Below are positions 43,753-53,675 of a stretch of 64,000 bases of DNA, in pieces (the stretch's first letter is position 1; every line of letters begins with the position of its first letter). The DNA lies in contig JACDDU010000004.1 in the NCBI GenBank assembly GCA_013816845.1, positions 62,001 through 126,000 of the forward strand, in the 5' to 3' direction. This stretch comes from Gammaproteobacteria bacterium. GTDB taxonomy: Bacteria > Pseudomonadota > Gammaproteobacteria > DSM-16500. Made by a program: the position numbers and the translations under genes. The notes below the pieces were generated by a model. It made no database searches and was not told the DNA's origin. It saw only the letters and a program-made list of their open reading frames with translations.

Positions 43753-44376
43753 ATGATGAAATTGTTTTATTCAAAAGGAGCTTGCTCTCTTGCAGTCCGC
43801 ATCGTAATTAACGAATTAGGCTTGCCGTGCGAATTCGAAGCTGTTGATTTAAAGACAAAACGTACAGAGTCCGGACAGGACTATCTCGCTATTAATTCGA
43901 AAGGAGCAGTGCCTGCGCTCTTACTTGATTCGGGCGAACTTCTCACAGAAAATTCAGTTATTCAACAGTACCTCGCCGATACTTTTAACGGCTCAAAATT
44001 ACTACCCAAAGTGGGTGAGTTAAAGCGCTATCGTGTTTTAGAATGGTTAAATTTTGTAGGATCAGACTTGCACAAAGGCGTTGGGGTATTTTTTAATCAT
44101 GCTCTGCCTGATGACATTAAAAATAAATACTTCAAACCGGGTGTTGAAAGCAAGATTGATTTTGTTAATCAATCTTTGGCTCATAAAAAATATTTATTAG
44201 GGGATGAGTTCACACTGCCTGATGCTTATCTTTTTGTTATTATTGTGTGGTTGAAGCACTTTAAATTTGATCTCAAAAGTCGACCTTACCTTACTCAATA
44301 TTTTGATGAATTAAATAAACGTCCTTCTGTTTTACAGTCTTTAGAAGAAGAAGGTATGAAAATGACCACGGCTTAA
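43753..44376 (+). CDS. Glutathione S-transferase
   Basis: A 207-residue GST. The N-terminal thioredoxin-like domain begins KLFYSKGACSLAVRIVINELG, with the Ser/Cys pair of the beta-class GstA proteins, and contains the cis-Pro region AVPALLL and the ENS motif for glutathione. The helical C-terminal domain includes LPDAYLFV. AAGGAG lies 4 bases upstream. Probably co-transcribed with the next gene, 3 bases later. Confidence 0.9.
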   Translation: MMKLFYSKGACSLAVRIVINELGLPCEFEAVDLKTKRTESGQDYLAINSKGAVPALLLDSGELLTENSVIQQYLADTFNGSKLLPKVGELKRYRVLEWLNFVGSDLHKGVGVFFNHALPDDIKNKYFKPGVESKIDFVNQSLAHKKYLLGDEFTLPDAYLFVIIVWLKHFKFDLKSRPYLTQYFDELNKRPSVLQSLEEEGMKMTTA

Positions 44377-44379
44377 GCT

Positions 44380-44604
44380 ATGACCCAGACCCGAACAACG
44401 ATTAAGGTTACCATTCAATTCAAAAATCCGTATTGGTTAGCTATTTTTGAACGTCAAGATAATGAAGTCCAAGTAGTGACGCGTCATATTTTTGTTAAGG
44501 ATCCAAATGATCAAGAGTTATATGATTACGTCGCGAATCATTTTTTTGAATTTAAATTAACGGAAACAGTGAAAGAAGTATGGCTTGATATCAATAGGCC
44601 TTAG
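44380..44604 (+). CDS. YjdF-like (DUF2992) short protein
   Basis: A 74-residue protein matching the N-terminal core of the YjdF/DUF2992 family (KVTIQFKNPYWLAIFER, RHIFVKDPND). Full-length YjdF proteins are about twice this size with a basic tail, which is missing here. The family is associated with the yjdF azaaromatic-sensing riboswitch in Firmicutes; I see none here. It ends at a strong terminator. Confidence 0.7.
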   Translation: MTQTRTTIKVTIQFKNPYWLAIFERQDNEVQVVTRHIFVKDPNDQELYDYVANHFFEFKLTETVKEVWLDINRP

Positions 44605-44614
44605 TAATAGAAAT

Positions 44615-44645
44615 AAAAACCCTGAGAGGTTGTCTCAGGGTTTTT
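44615..44645. terminator. Bidirectional intrinsic terminator
   Basis: AAAAA, stem CCCTGAGA, loop GGTTG, stem TCTCAGGG, TTTTT: a perfect 8-bp stem flanked by A and T runs, serving the YjdF-like gene and the convergent CsbD gene. Confidence 0.9.
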
Positions 44646-44650
44646 AAGTA

Positions 44651-44866
44651 TCAAACTTTTTCATTCCAATGATGTTTTTCGAGAAATGTATCAATTTCTT
44701 TTTTGGCTTGATCTTTTTGATAACCGTAAACTTGTTGAAGTTTACCTTCGAGTTCTTCATATGAACCTTTCATTTTTGAAATATCGTCGTCAGTGAGCTT
44801 TCCCCACTGTTGTCTAACTTTGCCTTTTATTTCAGTCCATTTACCTTTGATGATATCTGTATCCAT
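44651..44866 (-). CDS. CsbD-family stress protein
   Basis: A 71-residue hydrophilic protein with the CsbD pattern IKGKWTEIKGKVRQQWGKLTDDD. CsbD proteins are general-stress proteins of unknown mechanism. GGAGGG lies upstream of the ATG. It starts a cluster of small stress and membrane proteins (44.6-47.9 kb). Confidence 0.92.
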   Translation of the reverse strand: MDTDIIKGKWTEIKGKVRQQWGKLTDDDISKMKGSYEELEGKLQQVYGYQKDQAKKEIDTFLEKHHWNEKV

Positions 44867-44878
44867 AACACCCTCCTG

Positions 44879-45052
44879 TTAAAGCGGTCTAGTGCCACCA
44901 ATCAAATGCATGACGAGAGAGGCAATAAATAGAACTAAGAAGATTATGAAAAGAACACGGGCAATTTCTGCAGCGGCGACGGCAACTCCTGTAAAGCCCA
45001 AGACGCCTGCTATAATTGCCAAAACTAAGAAAGTAAGAACCCAGGTCAACAT
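44879..45052 (-). CDS. DUF1328 (YtjA-like) small membrane protein
   Basis: A 57-residue protein, [20 protein letters not shown] with the following ATGVA-type segment and [13 protein letters not shown], giving two membrane helices. This is the DUF1328/YtjA family of envelope-stress-associated small proteins. AAGGAAT precedes the ATG at 45052. It ends 12 bases before the CsbD gene, so they form an operon. Confidence 0.88.
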   Translation of the reverse strand: MLTWVLTFLVLAIIAGVLGFTGVAVAAAEIARVLFIIFLVLFIASLVMHLIGGTRPL

Positions 45053-45111
45053 AATAAATTCCTTTTATTAAGCGGTTGGTAAGGCTCAGTATAACTTAAA
45101 AGAAATGAAAT

Positions 45112-45139
45112 ACAGAAGGGACTTAAAAATCCCTTCTGT
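45112..45139 (-). terminator. Terminator of the 45154-45312 gene
   Basis: Stem ACAGAAGGGA, 8-base loop, TCCCTTCTGT: a perfect 10-bp hairpin. On the minus strand it is followed by a T-rich tract (ATTTCATTTCTTTT). Confidence 0.75.
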
Positions 45140-45153
45140 ATTGGACCTTTTAG

Positions 45154-45312
45154 TTAAAACTTACTTTTATCTTCAGGCGTTTTCGGCGTTCCAGTCTCAT
45201 TTCGACCTTGACCCGACTTATTACGATCTAACCCACCTTGTTGCTTGTCTTTCATTTGCCCAGTTTGACCTGTTTGGCTTCCTGGACCAGTTTTACGAGG
45301 ATCTTGTGTCAT
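45154..45312 (-). CDS. Small Gly/Gln/Lys-rich stress-type protein
   Basis: A 52-residue protein starting MTQDPRKTGPGSQTGQTGQM, with repeated TGQ/GG spacing and many Lys, Gly and Gln residues. It has no hydrophobic segment and is probably disordered, resembling hydrophilin or KGG-type stress peptides. AGGAG lies 8 bases before the ATG and a strong hairpin follows the stop, which supports a real gene. Confidence 0.7.
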   Translation of the reverse strand: MTQDPRKTGPGSQTGQTGQMKDKQQGGLDRNKSGQGRNETGTPKTPEDKSKF

Positions 45313-45537
45313 GGCAATCACTCCTACTTGATTAACATTTATAACGCTTCTTACTCTTTCTTCAGTTCTTATTATACCGCCGATTTCTCAAATCTCTTAA
45401 AAGAGGGACTAAGCTCTTCATTCTGGTTAAAATTAATAACCATTTGATTTAATTCAAGAAAAGTTTTAAGATTTTAACCCCTTGTTATTACATTAAGAAA
45501 AACGACACCCAGAGGTGAAAAGTGATAAGACTAAAAA

Positions 45538-45546
45538 TGATATAAT
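45538..45546 (+). promoter_or_regulatory. Extended -10 promoter element
   Basis: TGATATAAT: a consensus TATAAT with the TGn extension, 53 bases before the ATG of the ElaB/YqjD-like gene. No good -35 is seen, as is common for extended -10 promoters. Confidence 0.45.
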
Positions 45547-45598
45547 AATACATGGAAGCCATAGGTTAATTTCCAAGCATTTTACGGAGGATAGGGTT

Positions 45599-45871
45599 AT
45601 GCAAAAATTAAGCACAAGGAATGGTAAACATAAAAGCCATTATGATTTGGAAAAAGATTTTCGCCATATTAAAGATGCCTTGTTGGACACAAGTGGCGAT
45701 ATCAAAGGTCGGGCTTCTGAAATTTTAGCCAGATCGCTGCGGGACATGCGTCTACGATCTGAAGATGCTAGAGATACAGTTACTGATTATATAATCGATC
45801 AACCTTTCAAATCGTTGGGTTTTGCAGCACTAGGCGGTTTCATATTAGGTTTGCTTATACGTCGAAAATAA
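45599..45871 (+). CDS. ElaB/YqjD-like (DUF883) membrane-anchored protein
   Basis: A 90-residue protein with a helical cytoplasmic part (DTSGDIKGRASEILARSLRDM) and a C-terminal membrane anchor (FAALGGFILGLLIRRK), the layout of ElaB/YqjD proteins that bind ribosomes at the membrane in stationary phase. GGAGG lies 9 bases before the ATG at 45599; the in-frame reading from 45515 lacks a ribosome site. Confidence 0.82.
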   Translation: MQKLSTRNGKHKSHYDLEKDFRHIKDALLDTSGDIKGRASEILARSLRDMRLRSEDARDTVTDYIIDQPFKSLGFAALGGFILGLLIRRK

Positions 45872-45896
45872 CGCTTACACAGATTCCTTCTTAAAA

Positions 45897-45924
45897 ACCA
45901 TGAGAATATTCTCATGGTTTTTTT
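45897..45924. terminator. Bidirectional intrinsic terminator
   Basis: The perfect 22-base dyad from 45897 to 45918 (ACCATGAGAA and its complement) is flanked by A and T runs. It ends the ElaB-like gene and the convergent minus-strand genes. Confidence 0.85.
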
Positions 45925-45939
45925 TAGATGAAAAACTGT

Positions 45940-46203
45940 TTAAAGAGCAAAGGGAAAAAATCGTTTAAATAAGAGAGAATAGCGCTTGACGGTGAAGCCC
46001 AACGAAACTGTTTTTAACATCAGTTGCAAGAGCGATCGTTTACGGCCTAATAAATAGCCAGCCATGAGCGTTGCCCCGACTGCAATCGTCGCAACGGTTG
46101 GCGTCAGTGTGTCCCCTAGTTTTTCTTGCTCTTGATGTAAGCGGGTATTGTCATACTTAATTGCGGCTTCTAACGTTTTGATTTGTTTTGCTAAGGACGG
46201 CAT
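45940..46203 (-). CDS. Small membrane protein of unknown function
   Basis: An 87-residue protein: a helical N-terminus (residues 1-30, with a charged amphipathic pattern) and one membrane segment (TPTVATIAVGATLMAGYLLGRK), followed by a basic tail. Part of a minus-strand set with a holin-like and an ElaB-like protein, the usual YqjD-YqjE-YqjK arrangement. By position it would be the YqjK-like member, but similarity is weak. It starts 2 bases after the upstream gene. Confidence 0.6.
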   Translation of the reverse strand: MPSLAKQIKTLEAAIKYDNTRLHQEQEKLGDTLTPTVATIAVGATLMAGYLLGRKRSLLQLMLKTVSLGFTVKRYSLLFKRFFPFAL

Positions 46204-46205
46204 GC

Positions 46206-46586
46206 TTAACCTCTTCGTCGGATAAAACTGAAATGAGCCAATTGTCGTCGCGTTGCCGGAAAGAAAAGATTCTTTTTGATTTGTTTAAGGTAAACACAAG
46301 TTGAAAGTACGACGAGTGCATTAAATAAAACAATCATAGCCGAGGCAGCTAAGCTCGAAAATTGCAACCAAATGAAGAAGAAAAATAATAAAACGAGCAG
46401 ACTCAACCACGTTGAGATCAGGAAGAAAAATAACACAACAAAAAGAACCATCATCGTGATGAAGGTTCTGCCCGCCAATTGTGCTTCTAAAGTTGCTAAT
46501 TGTGTAACATCACTAATTTTTTTTAAATAAGCCTGCAATAAATGTTTAGCAATATTAAAGAGGCTTATACTGTCTTTTTTAGCCAT
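46206..46586 (-). CDS. YqjE-like / phage-holin-superfamily membrane protein
   Basis: A 126-residue protein with two long hydrophobic segments (MMVLFVVLFFFLISTWL and further) preceded by a helix (LEAQLAGRT), typical of the YqjE/DUF1469 holin-like family. It lies between an ElaB/YqjD-like gene and a small membrane protein gene, the same order as yqjD-yqjE-yqjK in enterobacteria. Confidence 0.75.
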   Translation of the reverse strand: MAKKDSISLFNIAKHLLQAYLKKISDVTQLATLEAQLAGRTFITMMVLFVVLFFFLISTWLSLLVLLFFFFIWLQFSSLAASAMIVLFNALVVLSTCVYLKQIKKNLFFPATRRQLAHFSFIRRRG

Positions 46587-46642
46587 AAATATTTTTAGCT
46601 CTTTTCTAATAAATAATGATGCATGATAGCAGCTAAAAATAT

Positions 46643-46879
46643 TTATTTAAGTAGGCGAACTGCTCTTGCGATCAATGCGCCAGCTAAAAGAGACAAACCA
46701 ACAGTTTTAACGGGATGTTGTTTGGCATAGGCTACAACATTTGTTTCGACATCAATAAAGCGGTCTTTAACATCACCGAATCGCTCTTTGACATCTTTTG
46801 CAGCACGTGTAATCACCCGGCTTGTACGTGCAAGTTTAGTTTTTCCATTACGTAATTTTTTTTGTAGGCGCTTCATCAT
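46643..46879 (-). CDS. ElaB/YqjD-like (DUF883) protein
   Basis: A 78-residue protein, basic helical N-terminus and C-terminal membrane anchor (HPVKTVGLSLLAGALIARAVRLLK), similar in layout to the product of 45599-45871. AGGAGG lies 6 bases before the ATG. First gene of the three-gene set down to 45940. Confidence 0.78.
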   Translation of the reverse strand: MMKRLQKKLRNGKTKLARTSRVITRAAKDVKERFGDVKDRFIDVETNVVAYAKQHPVKTVGLSLLAGALIARAVRLLK

Positions 46880-47064
46880 ATATCCTCCTTAATGGTGTTC
46901 AATCTAATTAAGTACTTATCCAATTTCGATACTGCTAAAACTATTTTACACTAATTTGCGGCTGTATTTCTCAAATATGCTCCGTAAAAGTTTGAGAACA
47001 CTGCTTTTTTTTTAAACATCCTAAGCGTCCGCTAGAAGCTTTCTAATCCTAACCTATTAAAAAA

Positions 47065-47094
47065 TTGTCATTTTTAATAGAACTTCGATACACT
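47065..47094 (+). promoter_or_regulatory. Sigma-70-type promoter of the 47130 gene
   Basis: TTGTCA (47065-47070), 18 bases, TACACT (47089-47094), 35 bases before the small gene's ATG. Confidence 0.45.
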
Positions 47095-47129
47095 AAAGCG
47101 TTTGTGATCAACTAAAAGGAGATTTTTTC

Positions 47130-47213
47130 ATGGCTAAATATCTTGTTGCCTGGTTACTCGGCGTACCCTTGGCAGTTCTTGTTTTAATCTATATCGTTTC
47201 TAATATTTTTTAA
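47130..47213 (+). CDS. 27-residue single-helix membrane peptide
   Basis: MAKYLVAWLLGVPLAVLVLI and a short tail: one membrane helix, no other feature. AAAGGAG lies 8 bases before the ATG, and a candidate promoter precedes it. It may share a transcript with the next gene, 69 bp on. I know similar small proteins in other gammaproteobacteria but no function. Confidence 0.65.
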   Translation: MAKYLVAWLLGVPLAVLVLIYIVSNIF

Positions 47214-47282
47214 GTTTAATTCTTTACCTAATTAAAGAAAAATTTCTAATATTTTATCAGTTGAATTGCAAGGAGAGAAAAA

Positions 47283-47921
47283 ATGGCAAACGGACAAGGC
47301 TTAGGAGTCACCGCTGACCATGGACCTGGTCATCATCATTGGGGCATGAAGTGTATTTCTTGGTCAGCTGTACTGGTCGGCGCTTTAGTCGGCGTAGGAC
47401 TTAGCTTTCTATTAAATTTATTTAGTGTGGCAATTGGCTTATCAGTCTTTACATCCAACACGGAAGGCTTGGTTAGCTTAGCAATCGGTGGTTTCATCGG
47501 TTTAATTATTGGTGGAATTGTGTCGATGTTTTTAGCGGGTTTTGCTGCTGGCTATTTAGGTAGAACTCATTGTTGGAAACATAATTTAGGTATTATCTAC
47601 GGATTCACCACTTGGTCGCTTGCTCTCATCATCACTGTACTACTCACTTCGCATGTGGGTCGTTATGTTGCTGCTTATTCTAATTTTATTGCAAACCCGG
47701 CGACAATTATTGTCACCAGCAATGAGAATGCACCGATTGTCAGTGAATCTCCCAATAATAGTAACGCCGTCACTGTCAATGCTGAGAAAGCAACGCGAAC
47801 CATTGGTTTAGGCGCATTTGTAGTATTCATTTTATTTTTGATTGGTGCTATTTCCTGTTGTGTTGGGGCTTATTGGGGAATGTCGTGTCGAGATGATGAC
47901 GATGTACATGTAAGAGTTTAA
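47283..47921 (+). CDS. Multi-span membrane protein of unknown function
   Basis: A 212-residue protein with about four membrane segments (residues about 27-50, 65-92, 108-128 and 178-202), an N-terminal His-rich tail (HGPGHHHWG) and an acidic C-terminus (CRDDDDVHV). The His and Asp ends might bind metal, but that is only suggestive. AAGGAGAG lies before the ATG. It ends at a strong terminator. Confidence 0.65.
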   Translation: MANGQGLGVTADHGPGHHHWGMKCISWSAVLVGALVGVGLSFLLNLFSVAIGLSVFTSNTEGLVSLAIGGFIGLIIGGIVSMFLAGFAAGYLGRTHCWKHNLGIIYGFTTWSLALIITVLLTSHVGRYVAAYSNFIANPATIIVTSNENAPIVSESPNNSNAVTVNAEKATRTIGLGAFVVFILFLIGAISCCVGAYWGMSCRDDDDVHVRV

Positions 47922-47935
47922 TATTTTGTTTCATT

Positions 47936-47965
47936 AAAAATTGGCAGCTCAAGCTGCCAATTTTT
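47936..47965. terminator. Bidirectional intrinsic terminator
   Basis: AAAAA, stem TTGGCAGCT, 2-base centre, AGCTGCCAA, TTTTT. Perfect 9-bp stem between convergent genes. Confidence 0.88.
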
Positions 47966-47968
47966 ATT

Positions 47969-49288
47969 TCAAGAGATGCGAACGAAACGATTTAAAAGGA
48001 AAAAACCGAGCGGAATAATCAAAAAAATAATTCCAAAGCTAATGAGCAAGATTGAAGAATCTAAGCTAGAAATCATCCATACCGCATACGCACCCGCCAG
48101 TACCGCTACAATCATCGCTTGACTTAAACATGCTTTTCGAATGGATTTTTTCTCTTCAAGAATAAATTTGATTTCAGAAAGTGCTGTCAGGAGATAAGTT
48201 GTTAAAGTAAGACAAGCAGCGAGTAAAATAACAACATTAAATTGCCCGAGGAGAGTAGGTTTAAGAGTCATAAATAAAAATAAACTGATTAAGCTTGATG
48301 AAAGGATTTGCCCCACCATGGGTGTTTTAAATTGAGTTAGCTTCAAAAAGATAGATGGAAAAAGTTGATCTCGCGCTGCTGCATAAACAAGCTGACCTTG
48401 AATCAGTATGCAAGCATTAAGTGCACCCAGCCCAGAAAAAACAGCACAAAGAGCAATGATGACGGCAGCTTTCGCACCAAATAAATGGATTCCGGCAATA
48501 GCAAATGGAAATTGGGAGTTACTCAATTGGGTTGCAGGAATCATGCCCATAATAACAAAAGTGGTAAGAATATAAATGCTTGCGGTAATTAAGGTTCCAT
48601 AAACTGTTGCGCGATAAACGTCTAGGGGTCCGTTGGTATCGCCCGAGGGAACAGTCGCTGATTCAAGTCCAATGAATGCCCAAAAGGTTAATGCAGCTGC
48701 ACTACTTAAAGCGGAAAAATTACTGATGCCCAGCATATTAAACTCAGCAAGGTTGGTAGGTTCAATATAAAAAATTCCTACCAAGGCCAAAAGAATCAGT
48801 GGAATAATTTTAATTAACGTCAAACCAACTTGCAATACGCCTGCTGTATGTAAGCCAATGATGTTAATCAAAGTGAATATCCATACTATGCTGATTTCGA
48901 TGATCAAGGTTAAAGTGGGATTAAAATGCGGAGCATTAGCATCAATGGCCGGCCAAACAAAACCAAGATAGCCAACGGATGCGACCGTAATGGCTGCAAT
49001 TGAAATCATATTACTTGCCCAATATGTGTAGGCAATGGTGAATCCTGCAGTACGACCGTAAGCTTGCTTGACGTAGAGATAAGGTCCGCCGCTGCGTGGA
49101 TATCGTTTATTAAGATGGGCGAAAGTGAGCGCTAAACAAATAGCGCCCAATGAGGTAAATACCCAGGACAGGAGGGAAATTGTGCCATAGTGAGCGAGCG
49201 AAGCAGGTAAAACATAAATACCGGTTCCGATCATGTTCCCAACGACAAGTGAAATAAGAATAGGTAAAGTGAGTGCTTTTTTTTTCAT
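47969..49288 (-). CDS. APC-superfamily amino-acid permease next to the hut genes
   Basis: Inner-membrane protein of 439 residues with about 12 segments; the first holds ISLVVGNMIGTGIYVLPA, the APC substrate-binding glycine motif in the form seen in basic amino-acid/polyamine antiporters (APA family). AAGGG lies 5 bases before the ATG at 49288. It follows hutH on the same strand after 82 bp, so histidine or urocanate import or an antiport is plausible, but the substrate is inferred only from context. Confidence 0.82.
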   Translation of the reverse strand: MKKKALTLPILISLVVGNMIGTGIYVLPASLAHYGTISLLSWVFTSLGAICLALTFAHLNKRYPRSGGPYLYVKQAYGRTAGFTIAYTYWASNMISIAAITVASVGYLGFVWPAIDANAPHFNPTLTLIIEISIVWIFTLINIIGLHTAGVLQVGLTLIKIIPLILLALVGIFYIEPTNLAEFNMLGISNFSALSSAAALTFWAFIGLESATVPSGDTNGPLDVYRATVYGTLITASIYILTTFVIMGMIPATQLSNSQFPFAIAGIHLFGAKAAVIIALCAVFSGLGALNACILIQGQLVYAAARDQLFPSIFLKLTQFKTPMVGQILSSSLISLFLFMTLKPTLLGQFNVVILLAACLTLTTYLLTALSEIKFILEEKKSIRKACLSQAMIVAVLAGAYAVWMISSLDSSILLISFGIIFLIIPLGFFLLNRFVRIS

Positions 49289-49370
49289 AAAACCCTTTTG
49301 CATGGATAGGATAATTGCAGCCAATCATAAGCATTGTCGTTAAACGCACCCACTGATTAAGATTTAAATT

Positions 49371-50924
49371 TCATCTGCTTTCATTTTGAGAAAAGGATGT
49401 GCTTAGTAATATTGATTCAACTTCAGTTAATTTGCTCAATATACCATCTAACACAAGTTGCTTCGCTTTAGCAATATCGGGTGCAAAAAAACGGTCTTGC
49501 GCATAGAAAGGTACTTCGCTGCGTAAATAATGGTGTACTTTTTCTAAGCGAGGGGAAGTTGTTAAGGGACGGCGAAAATCGATTCCTTGACAAGCTGCTA
49601 ATAATTCAATAGCAATGATAGCGGCGGTATTTTCTACCATTTGCTGTAATCGGAAAGCAGCATAAGTTGCCATACTTACATGATCTTCTTGATTTGCTGA
49701 AGTGGGTAAACTATCGATACTTGAAGGAACGGCGAGGGCTTTATTTTCACTAGCTAAAGCAGCGGCTGTTACTTGGGCCATCATGAAACCGGAATTAACG
49801 CCTGAATTTTCAACTAAAAAAGGTGGTAACTGGCTAAAATGAGGATCCATCAATAAAGCAATGCGTCGTTCAGCAAGGGCTCCCACTTCAGCAATGGCGA
49901 GGGCTAAATAATCTGCTGCCATGGCGACCGGTTCTGCGTGGAAATTACCGCCCGAGAGAATTTTATTTTCAGCACTAAATACTAATGGATTATCAGAAAC
50001 AGCATTAGCTTCTACCATTAAGACACGACTCACATGCAATAAGGATTCTAAACAAGCGCCCATAACTTGTGGTTGACAACGCAATGAATAAGGATCTTGA
50101 ACTTTGTCACATCCGACATGTGATGCGATAATCGAACTTCCTTTTAATAATTCTCGCAAAAGTTCAGCAACTTTTATTTGCGCCGCATGACCACGGACCT
50201 CTTGAATTAAAGCGTCAAATGGGACTTCGCTTGCTTTAACTGCATCAACAGTAAGCGCCCCGGTAACTAAAGCGGCAATAAATATTTTTTCAAATTGTAA
50301 CAGTGCATTGAGGGCGAGGGCTGTGGAAACTTGCGTGCCGTTTAACAAAGCGAGACCTTCTTTCGGTGCAAGTTGGAGTGGAACTAAATTGATTTTTGCC
50401 AATGCTTCTGTTGCAAGAATCGTTTGGTTTTCGTGATGTGCTGTTCCTACCCCTAATAAAACCGTGCTGAGATGAGCAAGGGGCGCAAGGTCACCGGATG
50501 CACCCACAGAACCTTGGCGTGGAATACATGGATAAATTTGAGCATTATAAATTTTACATAACGCTTGAATGACTTCGATTCTTACCCCTGAAAAACCACG
50601 CGCTAAACTATTTATTTTTAATAAAAGAATAAGTTTTACGATGGTGTCGTCTAATAAATTTCCAGTGCCTGCTGCGTGCGATAAAATTAAGCTTTCCTGG
50701 AGTTTTTGCAAATCTTCAGGGGGAACGCGCTTTGCAGCCAATGCGCCAAAACCTGTGTTAATCCCATACACAACTTGGTTTTCAGCAATCACTGCTTCGA
50801 CCACTTTTTGAGATTGCGCAATTTGATTAAGATGATTTGCATTCAATCGTAAACTACAGTGGTGCTGTTGCAAAAAAATTAGATCTTTGTAAGATAGTTG
50901 ACCAGGTTGTAATTCGTATTCCAT
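49371..50924 (-). CDS. hutH: Histidine ammonia-lyase
   Basis: A 517-residue enzyme turning histidine into urocanate and ammonia. The MIO cofactor triad Ala142-Ser143-Gly144 lies in [15 protein letters not shown], and Y53 in VYGINTGFG is the catalytic tyrosine. Twelve bases after hutU, on the same strand, with the permease downstream: hutG-hutU-hutH-permease order. Confidence 0.96.
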   Translation of the reverse strand: MEYELQPGQLSYKDLIFLQQHHCSLRLNANHLNQIAQSQKVVEAVIAENQVVYGINTGFGALAAKRVPPEDLQKLQESLILSHAAGTGNLLDDTIVKLILLLKINSLARGFSGVRIEVIQALCKIYNAQIYPCIPRQGSVGASGDLAPLAHLSTVLLGVGTAHHENQTILATEALAKINLVPLQLAPKEGLALLNGTQVSTALALNALLQFEKIFIAALVTGALTVDAVKASEVPFDALIQEVRGHAAQIKVAELLRELLKGSSIIASHVGCDKVQDPYSLRCQPQVMGACLESLLHVSRVLMVEANAVSDNPLVFSAENKILSGGNFHAEPVAMAADYLALAIAEVGALAERRIALLMDPHFSQLPPFLVENSGVNSGFMMAQVTAAALASENKALAVPSSIDSLPTSANQEDHVSMATYAAFRLQQMVENTAAIIAIELLAACQGIDFRRPLTTSPRLEKVHHYLRSEVPFYAQDRFFAPDIAKAKQLVLDGILSKLTEVESILLSTSFSQNESR

Positions 50925-50936
50925 TTAAATTTTTAC

Positions 50937-52610
50937 TCACTTAATCATCGGAAGTTTGAGTCCAAACGTTTTAGCGCAATGAATGGCTTCGGGATAACCT
51001 GCATCGGCATGTCGCATAACACCCGTAGCGGGGTCGTTGGTTAAAACACGTTGGATGCGTTCTGCAGCGACATCACTTCCGTCGGCAACGATAACCACGC
51101 CTGCATGTTGTGAATAGCCTATTCCCACTCCGCCACCATGATGAATGCTGACCCAGGTCGCTCCACTTGCACAATTTAAAAGAGCATTGAGCAAGGGCCA
51201 ATCCGAAACTGCATCGGATCCATCGCGCATGCTTTCGGTTTCCCGATTGGGACTTGCGACCGAGCCTGAATCCAAATGGTCGCGACCAATCACGATGGGA
51301 GCTTTAAGTTCGCCTTTTCGCACCATTTCATTGAAAGCAAGTCCAATGCGCGCTCGATCAGCGAGACCGAGCCAACATATTCGTGCCGGTAAACCTTGAA
51401 ATTGTATATGTTGCCTTGCAGCATCAAGCCATTGGTGTAGATGCGTGTCCTCGGGTAATAAACTTTTAATTTTTTCATCCGTGCGATAAATATCTTCCGG
51501 GTCACCAGATAAAGCAACCCAGCGAAAAGGTCCAATGCCTCGACAAAACAACGGACGGATGTAAGCGGGAACAAAACCAGGAAAGTTAAAGGCAGATTCC
51601 AATCCTACCTCTTTTGCCATTTGTCGAATGTTATTGCCATAGTCAAAGGTTGGAACACCTTGTTGTTGAAATGCAAGCATGGCTTTCACTTGGGTGGCCA
51701 TAGAATGTTTAGCAGCAAGAATTAAGGCGGCAGGATCCGATTGTCTTAAATTCTCAGCTTGTTCCAAAGTGTAACCCGCGGGTAAATAGCCATTGAGTGG
51801 ATCATGCGCACTGGTTTGATCCGTTACGAGATGGGGTTTGATGCCTTGTTTAATCATTAAGGGATAAATTTCAGCAGCATTGCCAAGGACTGCAACTGAG
51901 ATGGCTCTTCCCGCTGCACACTGTTCTTTAATTAAATCTAAAGCTTCAGTTAGATTTTTTGCATAGTGATCAAGATAACCTGTTTCCAAACGCCGTTTTA
52001 TTCGACTTTCGTCACATTCTATGGCTAAGAGACTTGCTCCCGCCATTTTGGCAGCGAGAGGCTGAGCGCCGCCCATACCACCTAATCCAGCTGTTAAAAT
52101 CCACTTTCCCTGAGACACGCCAGCATAGTGTTGTTTGAATGCTTCCATAAACGTTTCAAACGTCCCTTGCACAATGCCTTGGCTGCCAATATAAATCCAT
52201 GATCCCGCGGTCATTTGTCCATACATCATCAATCCTTTCCGATCGAGCTCATTAAAAGTTTCAAGTGTTGCCCAATGCGGTACGATATTAGAATTAGCAA
52301 TTAAAACACGGGGCGCGTCCTTGTGTGTTTTAAAAATGCCGACCGGTTTACCGGACTGAATTAAAAGGGTTTCATCCTCATTTAGGTCCGTGAGTGATGA
52401 AATAATTTGATCATAAGATTCCCAATTTCGTGCAGCGCGCCCTGTCCCGCCATAAACTACAAGAGCTTGGGGATTTTCTGCAACTTCAGGATCAAGATTG
52501 TTCATCAGCATACGAATAGCAGCTTCGGTAAACCAACTTTTCGCAGTGAGGTTTGTGCCCCGTGCAGCACGGATATGGCGTGTTGCATCATATCGAGAAG
52601 AAGGGATCAT
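50937..52610 (-). CDS. hutU: Urocanate hydratase
   Basis: A 557-residue NAD-containing enzyme converting urocanate to imidazolonepropionate. It has the NAD-binding [17 protein letters not shown] and the urocanase signature region ([17 protein letters not shown], with the catalytic Cys further on). Full normal length. Overlaps hutG by 4 bases (ATGA). Confidence 0.96.
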   Translation of the reverse strand: MIPSSRYDATRHIRAARGTNLTAKSWFTEAAIRMLMNNLDPEVAENPQALVVYGGTGRAARNWESYDQIISSLTDLNEDETLLIQSGKPVGIFKTHKDAPRVLIANSNIVPHWATLETFNELDRKGLMMYGQMTAGSWIYIGSQGIVQGTFETFMEAFKQHYAGVSQGKWILTAGLGGMGGAQPLAAKMAGASLLAIECDESRIKRRLETGYLDHYAKNLTEALDLIKEQCAAGRAISVAVLGNAAEIYPLMIKQGIKPHLVTDQTSAHDPLNGYLPAGYTLEQAENLRQSDPAALILAAKHSMATQVKAMLAFQQQGVPTFDYGNNIRQMAKEVGLESAFNFPGFVPAYIRPLFCRGIGPFRWVALSGDPEDIYRTDEKIKSLLPEDTHLHQWLDAARQHIQFQGLPARICWLGLADRARIGLAFNEMVRKGELKAPIVIGRDHLDSGSVASPNRETESMRDGSDAVSDWPLLNALLNCASGATWVSIHHGGGVGIGYSQHAGVVIVADGSDVAAERIQRVLTNDPATGVMRHADAGYPEAIHCAKTFGLKLPMIK

Positions 52611-53590
52611 GAAGATTGCCTTTTTTTGTGAGAGTGAATGATTTCAAAAATGAGTAGCGCTGCAAGTTTTGCAGTACGTTCAGAAATATCATGTGGTGGT
52701 GAAAGTTCTGCTAAGTCATAACTTACTACTTTACCTGAGGACGCAAGTTGACGAAGCGCTGGAATGACGTGCCAAGGATGCAGACCCAGGGGTTGAGGTG
52801 CGCTAACCCCGGGTGCAAAAGGTTCACTAAACACATCGAGACAAAGGCTGAGATAGAGTAATTCATCTTTGTTAAGAATATTTTCAATAAAAGTTTTATA
52901 TTGTTCATTTTTTCCTTGATATAAGTCATCAGCAAGAAAAAAAGTTGTATCAAATGCTTTAGCAGTTGCAAATAACGATCGTGTATTGCCCGCAGCTTGG
53001 ATGCCAATGCAATAATAACGAAAAGGCAGATTTAATTTTTTTTGCCATTCAGCTATTTGCAAAAAAGGTGTACCAGAACTTCCCCGCTCTTCTGGCAGAA
53101 GAGGACGCATATCTAAGTGCGCGTCGAAATTTACCACCCCAATTTTTTGGTGAGGATAGGCATCACTGATCCCCATGAAATGACCAAAGGCTACTTCGTG
53201 GCCGCCACCTAAAACAATGGGGATATAGCCTTGCTCAATTAAATGGGCAACGGCACTGCGCAATGCAAGCTGAGCTTTTTCTAAATCTTGGTCAACGCAA
53301 ATAATGTCGCCCGCGTCATAACAGTCGATATCGCGATGAATGGAAAGTTTAGCTAACATTTGTCGGATATGACGTGGACCTTCCGCTGCACCCGTTCTAC
53401 CGTGATTACGTCGAATACCTTCATCACAACAAAAACCGAGTAAGGCAAACGCAAGTGGATTTTTATTTGGCTTAAGTTGTTTCAAATCTAACGTTCGTAT
53501 AATTTGAAAAAAACACGCACCCTCTGGAGAGTCCACTCTTCCTTGCCAAAGCGCTTTATCGGCGCAAACGTAATGCCCCTGCCAATCCAT
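52607..53590 (-). CDS. hutG: Formimidoylglutamase (arginase family)
   Basis: A 327-residue binuclear Mn enzyme hydrolysing formimidoylglutamate to glutamate and formamide, the one-step ending of the pathway. Metal motifs [19 protein letters not shown] and [12 protein letters not shown] (Asp variant region) are present. It heads the hut operon on the minus strand and diverges from hutI with 85 bp between them, where a shared regulatory region may lie. Confidence 0.92.
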   Translation of the reverse strand: MDWQGHYVCADKALWQGRVDSPEGACFFQIIRTLDLKQLKPNKNPLAFALLGFCCDEGIRRNHGRTGAAEGPRHIRQMLAKLSIHRDIDCYDAGDIICVDQDLEKAQLALRSAVAHLIEQGYIPIVLGGGHEVAFGHFMGISDAYPHQKIGVVNFDAHLDMRPLLPEERGSSGTPFLQIAEWQKKLNLPFRYYCIGIQAAGNTRSLFATAKAFDTTFFLADDLYQGKNEQYKTFIENILNKDELLYLSLCLDVFSEPFAPGVSAPQPLGLHPWHVIPALRQLASSGKVVSYDLAELSPPHDISERTAKLAALLIFEIIHSHKKRQSS

Positions 53591-53675
53591 AAAAGTTCCC
53601 GTGAATTTTTTTGCAAAAAGAGTATTCTCGGTAAGTTGTTTCAGAATGGCAAGAATTAACTAATAGAAAGGTTTT

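Noticed and set aside
44380-44604. Broken YjdF gene
   Set aside because: The frame ends naturally at a strong terminator with no remnant of the missing half downstream, so it is treated as a short family member.
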